18,356 nt of DNA from CAYTGR01 sp964437445 (GTDB lineage Bacteria > Chloroflexota > Anaerolineae > B4-G1 > SLSP01), in the NCBI GenBank assembly GCA_964437445.1, contig CAYTGR010000068.1, forward strand, positions 1 through 18,356, read 5' to 3'. A model generated the notes under the pieces. It saw only the letters and a program-made list of their open reading frames with translations. It was not told where the DNA came from and ran no database searches. Position numbers and translations under genes: made by a program. Below are positions 14,760 through 18,356 of the stretch, one piece after another (positions within the stretch are counted from its first letter, which is position 1; each line of letters starts with the position of its first letter).

Positions 14760-15623
14760 ATGGGACAAACCATTATCCAGAATCTGATCAACGGCTCAAT
14801 GATGGGTGCCATCTACGCGCTCATTGCTTTAGGGCTCTCTATCGTCTACGGCGTGATGAATGTGGTGAACTTCGCCCATGGCGATTTTGTCATGCTCTCC
14901 ATGTATTTCACCTTTTGGGCAGGGACTTTGTTAGTCTGGGATGCCGTGGCGACGCCGCTGCTGACCGTGCCCCTGCTCTTCATCATTGGCGTCCTGACCT
15001 ATTATTTCCTCATTGAACGCACGCTGCGCCAGCTGTATGTGACCCAAATTGCGGTCACGGTCGGGCTGCAAACCCTGCTGCGCGCACTGACCCAGGTGGT
15101 CTGGAAAGCCCAACCCCGCGCCCTGCAATATTCCATCATCCAGGGCAGTGTGGAGCTTGGCGGGTACAACATCATGTTCTCCCGGCTCATTTCTGCCGGC
15201 GTGAGCCTGATTGTCATCATTGCGATTTATCTCTTTTTAAGCAAAACCTGGATGGGACGCGCCATCCGGGCCGCCTCAGACGATCTGGATGCCGCTTCCC
15301 TGGTGGGAGTGGATTACCGCCGCACCTACGCTTTTTCCTTAGGGTTGGGGTCAGCGCTCACGGCCATCGCCGGCGGCCTGCTGATGACCTTCCAGCAGGT
15401 GGACCCCACCATGGGAGTGCGTTTTGCGTTGTTGAGCTGGTGTGTCCTGGCCTTAGCCGGTCTCGGCTCCATTCCCGGCCTGTTGATCTCCGGCCTCATC
15501 GTCGGCAGTGCGGAATCGTTATCCGTCTCGTTGTGGGATCCACGGGCCCGGTCGCTCGTCATCTACATGATTTTCATCCTGGTGCTCTGGCTCAGACCAC
15601 GGGGCCTGTTTGGCCGGAAATGA
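14760..15623 (+). CDS. livH: Branched-chain amino-acid-type ABC permease LivH
   Basis: The first membrane subunit of the transporter. The 287-residue protein has about eight hydrophobic segments and the LivH landmark near its N-terminus, GLSIVYGVMNVVNFAHGDF. The ATPase-contact (EAA-like) loop lies around residues 170-190: AASDDLDAASLVGVDYRRTY. The C-terminus ends MIFILVLWLRPRGLFGRK, the usual LivH end. ATG at 14760 follows CAGGAGGA. It is separated from livJ by 75 nt with a strong hairpin, and from livM by 10 nt. Confidence 0.92.
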   Translation: MGQTIIQNLINGSMMGAIYALIALGLSIVYGVMNVVNFAHGDFVMLSMYFTFWAGTLLVWDAVATPLLTVPLLFIIGVLTYYFLIERTLRQLYVTQIAVTVGLQTLLRALTQVVWKAQPRALQYSIIQGSVELGGYNIMFSRLISAGVSLIVIIAIYLFLSKTWMGRAIRAASDDLDAASLVGVDYRRTYAFSLGLGSALTAIAGGLLMTFQQVDPTMGVRFALLSWCVLALAGLGSIPGLLISGLIVGSAESLSVSLWDPRARSLVIYMIFILVLWLRPRGLFGRK

Positions 15624-15633
15624 GAGGGCAATC

Positions 15634-16656
15634 ATGAAGCGTACACGGATACCAACGCGGACCGCGCTCTTGCTGGGGGGGCTGCTGATTGCCCTCCTGG
15701 TTCCCCTGGCCCTCAAGTCCAGCCAGTACAATTTGGTGCTGGCCACCACCGTGCTGTTGTTTGCCGCCATCGCCACGGCCTGGAATATCATCGGGGGCAT
15801 GGGGGGGCAGCTGGACCTGGCCGCCGGCGCTTACTTAGGGCTGGGCGCTTTCACCACCGGCACGCTGCTCATCCGCTGGAATATCACGCCCTGGGTGGGA
15901 ATGCTGGTCGGCGGCCTGGTCGCCACCGGGTTTGCCGTCCTGGTCGGCTGGCCCCTGTTCAGGTTCGGCGTCAAAGAGGTCTGGTATGCACTCTCTTCCT
16001 CCGCTCTGGTGGAAGTCCTCCGGGTCATTTTCCTGATGTGGGATCAGGTGGGTGGACCGGTAGAGCGCTATCTGCCCTATTATGCCTTTTCGCTCTACCA
16101 CTTGCGGTTCAATTCCTACATCCCATTCTATTACCTGATGCTGGTATTGCTGCTCATCACCTTAGGGATCAATCACCGGATTCGCCATTCGCGCTTAGGG
16201 TATTCCCTGCTGGCGCTGGGCGAAAACGAGGACGCCGCCGAGGTTTTGGGCGTCAACGCCCAGGCTTGCAAGCTCCAGGCGCTCATGCTCTATGCTTTTC
16301 TGGTGGGTGCCATGGGGGGCATCTATGCCTGCATGTATGGATTCATCCACCCCAATTTCTTCAGCGGGACCATGAGCACCGAGGTCGCCATTTTGGGCAT
16401 CGTGGGCGGCATGGGCATCACCTACGGCCCGCTGCTGGCGGCTTTCCTGTTGGTGAGCATCCGTGAGCTGCTGCGTGCCAATCTCGGCGGCGGCCTGGAA
16501 GGGCTGTATCTGGTCATCTATGCCTCCGTCCTGATCGTCATCGCCCTTTACCGGCCGCGCGGGTTAGCCACCCTCCTGCAGGACCTCTTCCGGCAAGTGC
16601 AGACGCGCCTGGCGCAGAGAAAGGAGGCAGGGCATGGAGCCGTCACCGATGCTTGA
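15634..16656 (+). CDS. livM: Branched-chain amino-acid-type ABC permease LivM
   Basis: The second membrane subunit, 340 residues with about eight to ten hydrophobic segments. After the N-terminal helix comes IIGGMGGQLDLAAGAYLGLG, the family's G-x-G-Q-L-x-L motif. The ATPase-contact loop is LALGENEDAAEVLGVNAQAC, and GMGITYGPLLAAFLL precedes the last helix. ATG at 15634 is preferred over an in-frame TTG at 15610, because the TTG lies inside livH and GAGAGG precedes the ATG. The end overlaps livG by 23 bp. Confidence 0.92.
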   Translation: MKRTRIPTRTALLLGGLLIALLVPLALKSSQYNLVLATTVLLFAAIATAWNIIGGMGGQLDLAAGAYLGLGAFTTGTLLIRWNITPWVGMLVGGLVATGFAVLVGWPLFRFGVKEVWYALSSSALVEVLRVIFLMWDQVGGPVERYLPYYAFSLYHLRFNSYIPFYYLMLVLLLITLGINHRIRHSRLGYSLLALGENEDAAEVLGVNAQACKLQALMLYAFLVGAMGGIYACMYGFIHPNFFSGTMSTEVAILGIVGGMGITYGPLLAAFLLVSIRELLRANLGGGLEGLYLVIYASVLIVIALYRPRGLATLLQDLFRQVQTRLAQRKEAGHGAVTDA

Positions 16657-17368
16657 AGTGCAGCAGGTCACCCAACGGTTCGGTAACCTGCTGGCCGTGA
16701 ATCAGGTCAGCCTGCAGATCGCCGCCGGCGAGATCGTCGGGCTGATCGGGCCTAATGGGGCCGGCAAAACCACGTTGTTCAACGTCATCACCGGCCTCTA
16801 CAAGCCCGCCGCGGGACAGGTGCTCTTTAAGGGAGTGGACATCACTGGCTGGCTACCGCACAAAATTTGCCGGTTAGGGATGTCGCGCACGTTTCAGGTC
16901 ACCCGGGCTTTCAATGCTATGACCGTAGAGGATGCCATCCGGGTGGGCGCTTACAACCGGCACAGCGAAGAGTCGGTGACAGCCAAAGTGGATGAGATCG
17001 TGGCCTTTTGCGACCTGGCAGAGATCCGCCACCGGAAGTGTGGCGACCTGGGTCTGGCGCTTCTACGCCGGGTGGAAGTGGCGCGCGCCCTGGCCACAGA
17101 GCCCGAATTGTTGTTGTTAGACGAGGCCGGCGCCGGGCTGAATCCCACCGAACTGGCCGGCTTCATGGAGATGATCCGGCGGATCAATGCCGAACAACAC
17201 ATCACACTGTGCGTGGTAGAACACGTCATGCAAATGGTGATGGGATTATGCCAGCGGCTCGTGGTCCTGGATTCTGGCGAGGTGATCGCCACCGGCACAC
17301 CGGCCGAGATCAGCGCCAACCCGCGGGTCATTGAAGCTTACCTGGGAAAGCGAGGGCGCCATGCTTGA
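16634..17368 (+). CDS. livG: ABC transporter ATP-binding protein LivG
   Basis: One of two ATPases powering the transporter, 244 residues. Walker A is GPNGAGKTTLFN, the Q-loop lies in SRTFQVTRAFNAMTVEDAI, Walker B is ELLLLDEAGAGLNPTE, and the H-loop is CVVEHVMQMVM. The usual LSGGQ signature is replaced by LGLALLRRVEVARAL. Some LivG relatives also have a changed signature, but this still means that one of the two ATP sites formed with LivF lacks a canonical C-loop. ATG at 16634 is favoured by AAGGAGG six bases upstream over a second ATG five codons later. It overlaps livF by 8 bp. Confidence 0.92.
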   Translation: MEPSPMLEVQQVTQRFGNLLAVNQVSLQIAAGEIVGLIGPNGAGKTTLFNVITGLYKPAAGQVLFKGVDITGWLPHKICRLGMSRTFQVTRAFNAMTVEDAIRVGAYNRHSEESVTAKVDEIVAFCDLAEIRHRKCGDLGLALLRRVEVARALATEPELLLLDEAGAGLNPTELAGFMEMIRRINAEQHITLCVVEHVMQMVMGLCQRLVVLDSGEVIATGTPAEISANPRVIEAYLGKRGRHA

Positions 17369-18062
17369 GATTTCAGGCTTACACGCCGGGTACGGCAAAG
17401 TGCCCATCTTACATGACATCACCTTCTCTCTGGTGGAGCAAGAGGCGGTCGCCATTATTGGTCCCAACGGCGCTGGGAAAAGCACCCTGCTCAAAACCAT
17501 CGCCGGGTTGGTGCGGCCAACCGGCGGGCACGTCCAATTCAACGGGCACGACATCACCGGGCTGCCGGCGCATCAGGTGATGCGCGCCGGCGCGGTCTAC
17601 GTTCCAGAGGGCGGGCGGCCCTTCCCCAACATGACGGTGCAGGACAATTTGTTAATGGGAGCCTATGGCAATCGGGCCACCCTTAAAACCGGCATTCTGG
17701 AAGAAATTTACACCCTCTTCCCGATTCTCCAACAGCGCCGGAACCAGCTGGCGCGCACCCTGAGTGGCGGCGAGCGCCAAATGCTGGCGATTGCCCGCGG
17801 GCTGGTGTCGCGCCCCAAGCTGCTGATGTTGGACGAACCCTCGTTGGGATTGGCTCCCAAGCTGGTGGATGAAATCTACGAGAAAATCCACACCCTGCGC
17901 ACCTTAGGGCTGACCGTGCTGCTGGTAGAACAGAACATCAGCTATGCATTGGAACTGGCCGAGCGGAGCTATGTGCTGGAAAACGGGCGGATTGTGCTCA
18001 GCGGCCCGGCCTCCGAACTGGCCCAAAGCCAACATATCAAGAAACACTATCTGGGGTTTTAG
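17361..18062 (+). CDS. livF: ABC transporter ATP-binding protein LivF
   Basis: The second ATPase of the transporter, 233 residues, with the canonical set: Walker A GPNGAGKSTLLK, signature TLSGGERQMLAIARGL, Walker B LLMLDEPSLGLAPK and H-loop VLLVEQNISYAL. YVPEGGRPFPNMTVQDNLLMG is the LivF-specific region after the Q-loop. The start is ATG at 17361, inside the end of livG with GAGGG just upstream; an in-frame TTG at 17331 would add ten residues translated from livG sequence and is less likely. It is the last gene of the livJHMGF operon. Confidence 0.93.
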   Translation: MLEISGLHAGYGKVPILHDITFSLVEQEAVAIIGPNGAGKSTLLKTIAGLVRPTGGHVQFNGHDITGLPAHQVMRAGAVYVPEGGRPFPNMTVQDNLLMGAYGNRATLKTGILEEIYTLFPILQQRRNQLARTLSGGERQMLAIARGLVSRPKLLMLDEPSLGLAPKLVDEIYEKIHTLRTLGLTVLLVEQNISYALELAERSYVLENGRIVLSGPASELAQSQHIKKHYLGF

Positions 18063-18063
18063 G

Positions 18064-18159
18064 GTGAAGTGTGAGCAGTGAGAAGTAAGCGGTGAGCAGG
18101 AAACGGGAATTTCTTCACTACACTACTGCTCTCTGCTCACATTACTGCTCTCTGCTCAC
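18064..18159. repeat. Heptad array and inverted partner after livF
   Basis: Forward 7-mers GTGAAGT (18064), GTGAGCA (18071), GTGAGAA (18078), GTAAGCG (18085), GTGAGCA (18092) and GGAAACG (18099) are followed by an inverted set in which TACTGCTCTCTGCTCAC occurs at 18124-18140 and again at 18143-18159. GTGAGCAG and CTGCTCAC can pair, so the transcript after livF could form an alternative set of hairpins. This might act as a transcription end or stability element, but no clean stem plus T-tract is present. Confidence 0.7.
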
Positions 18160-18173
18160 TATTAACTGGTTTC

Positions 18174-18221
18174 TATTTTCAGAGGAATTGTCCATGAACT
18201 GGCGTTCACCAGCCGTGGGAT
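18174..18221 (+). repeat. Linker between palindromic elements
   Basis: CTATTTTC (18174-18181) is the right-end motif of the palindromic element without the rest of it, followed by AGAGGA. The stretch 18201-18221 is the linker shared in inverted orientation with window positions 26-46. An ATG here opens only a nine-codon frame, so no gene is called. Confidence 0.6.
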
Positions 18222-18299
18222 GAAAATTGGCTCGTAGTAACGCGCTTCAGCGCGTTGGACGGCGCTAAAGCGCCTGACTACAAGCAAAGCGCTATTTTC
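18222..18299 (+). repeat. Palindromic element copy 3
   Basis: A 78-bp copy with imperfect ends (GAAAATTG against CTATTTTC). It has GTAGT near the left end, a CGCGCT/AGCGCG hairpin, a GGCGCT/AGCGCC hairpin and GACTACA near the right end. As in copy 2, its right end is followed at once by AAAGGAGG, here 13 nt before an ATG, so the element's edge may supply the ribosome-binding site of the next gene. Confidence 0.8.
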
Positions 18300-18320
18300 A
18301 AAGGAGGAGTAGACTATCCT

Positions 18321-18356
18321 ATGATCCAACAGCCGATCAAGTTGACCCGGGGCGTC
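18321..18356 (+). CDS. Start of a truncated gene at the window edge
   Basis: ATG at 18321, with AGGAGG 13 bases upstream, opens a frame that reaches the window edge after 12 codons (MIQQPIKLTRGV). A K-L-T-R-G-V start is seen in some PLP-dependent class I/II aminotransferases, where it is followed by P-x-x-E-S-F-P. An aminotransferase would fit the pathway, but twelve residues are far too few to assign it. Confidence 0.45.
   Translation, partial: MIQQPIKLTRGV

Overview
The window looks like a scaffold from a metagenome-assembled bacterial genome of moderately high GC, most likely a member of the Chloroflexota (Anaerolineae-like). This placement is inferred from gene content, frequent TTG/GTG starts, the kinase/FGE fusion and dispersed palindromic and heptameric intergenic repeats; no rRNA or marker gene confirms it. 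Two 100-N gaps (11168-11267 and 12822-12921) show it is a scaffold. The second gap is spurious, because the same 55 bp lies on both sides of it.

Every gene from 215 to about 12064 is on the minus strand. Read in the direction of transcription these are: a Ser/Thr kinase fused to an FGE/SUMF1-like domain, a small membrane protein and a GNAT acetyltransferase (one unit); indolepyruvate:ferredoxin oxidoreductase alpha (iorA) and beta (iorB); a decayed C-terminal remnant of an alpha/beta hydrolase; a metallophosphoesterase; a DUF433/DUF5615 toxin-antitoxin-like pair; and a tight operon of an APC-type amino-acid permease, an AbiEii-like nucleotidyltransferase and a fused ADP-forming acyl-CoA synthetase. 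From 12290 to the right edge every gene is on the plus strand: an IclR-family regulator, then a five-gene branched-chain amino-acid-type ABC transporter (livJ-H-M-G-F), then the first 12 codons of another gene.

The metabolic genes fit together as amino-acid fermentation. Amino acids would enter through the APC permease and the Liv transporter. After transamination, 2-oxoacids would be oxidatively decarboxylated to acyl-CoA by IorAB with ferredoxin as acceptor. The ADP-forming acyl-CoA synthetase would then convert acyl-CoA to the free acid and make ATP. The IclR gene has a perfect-consensus sigma70 promoter followed by a 19-bp operator-like palindrome, and is a reasonable candidate for local control.

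The spacers are unusual. One repeat class is an ~80-bp element with terminal inverted repeats and two internal GCGC hairpins (about 92-227, 13228-13309, 18222-18299, plus an end fragment at 1-26). The other class is degenerate tandem 7-mers at six separate intergenic sites (55-82, 4872-4899, 6661-6695, 7639-7680, 9562-9589, 18064-18159). Both classes reach into gene ends: the acyl-CoA synthetase stop lies in a palindromic element and the iorA stop lies in a heptad array. These repeats are the least explained structure here. I saw no phage, CRISPR, transposase, tRNA or rRNA gene.
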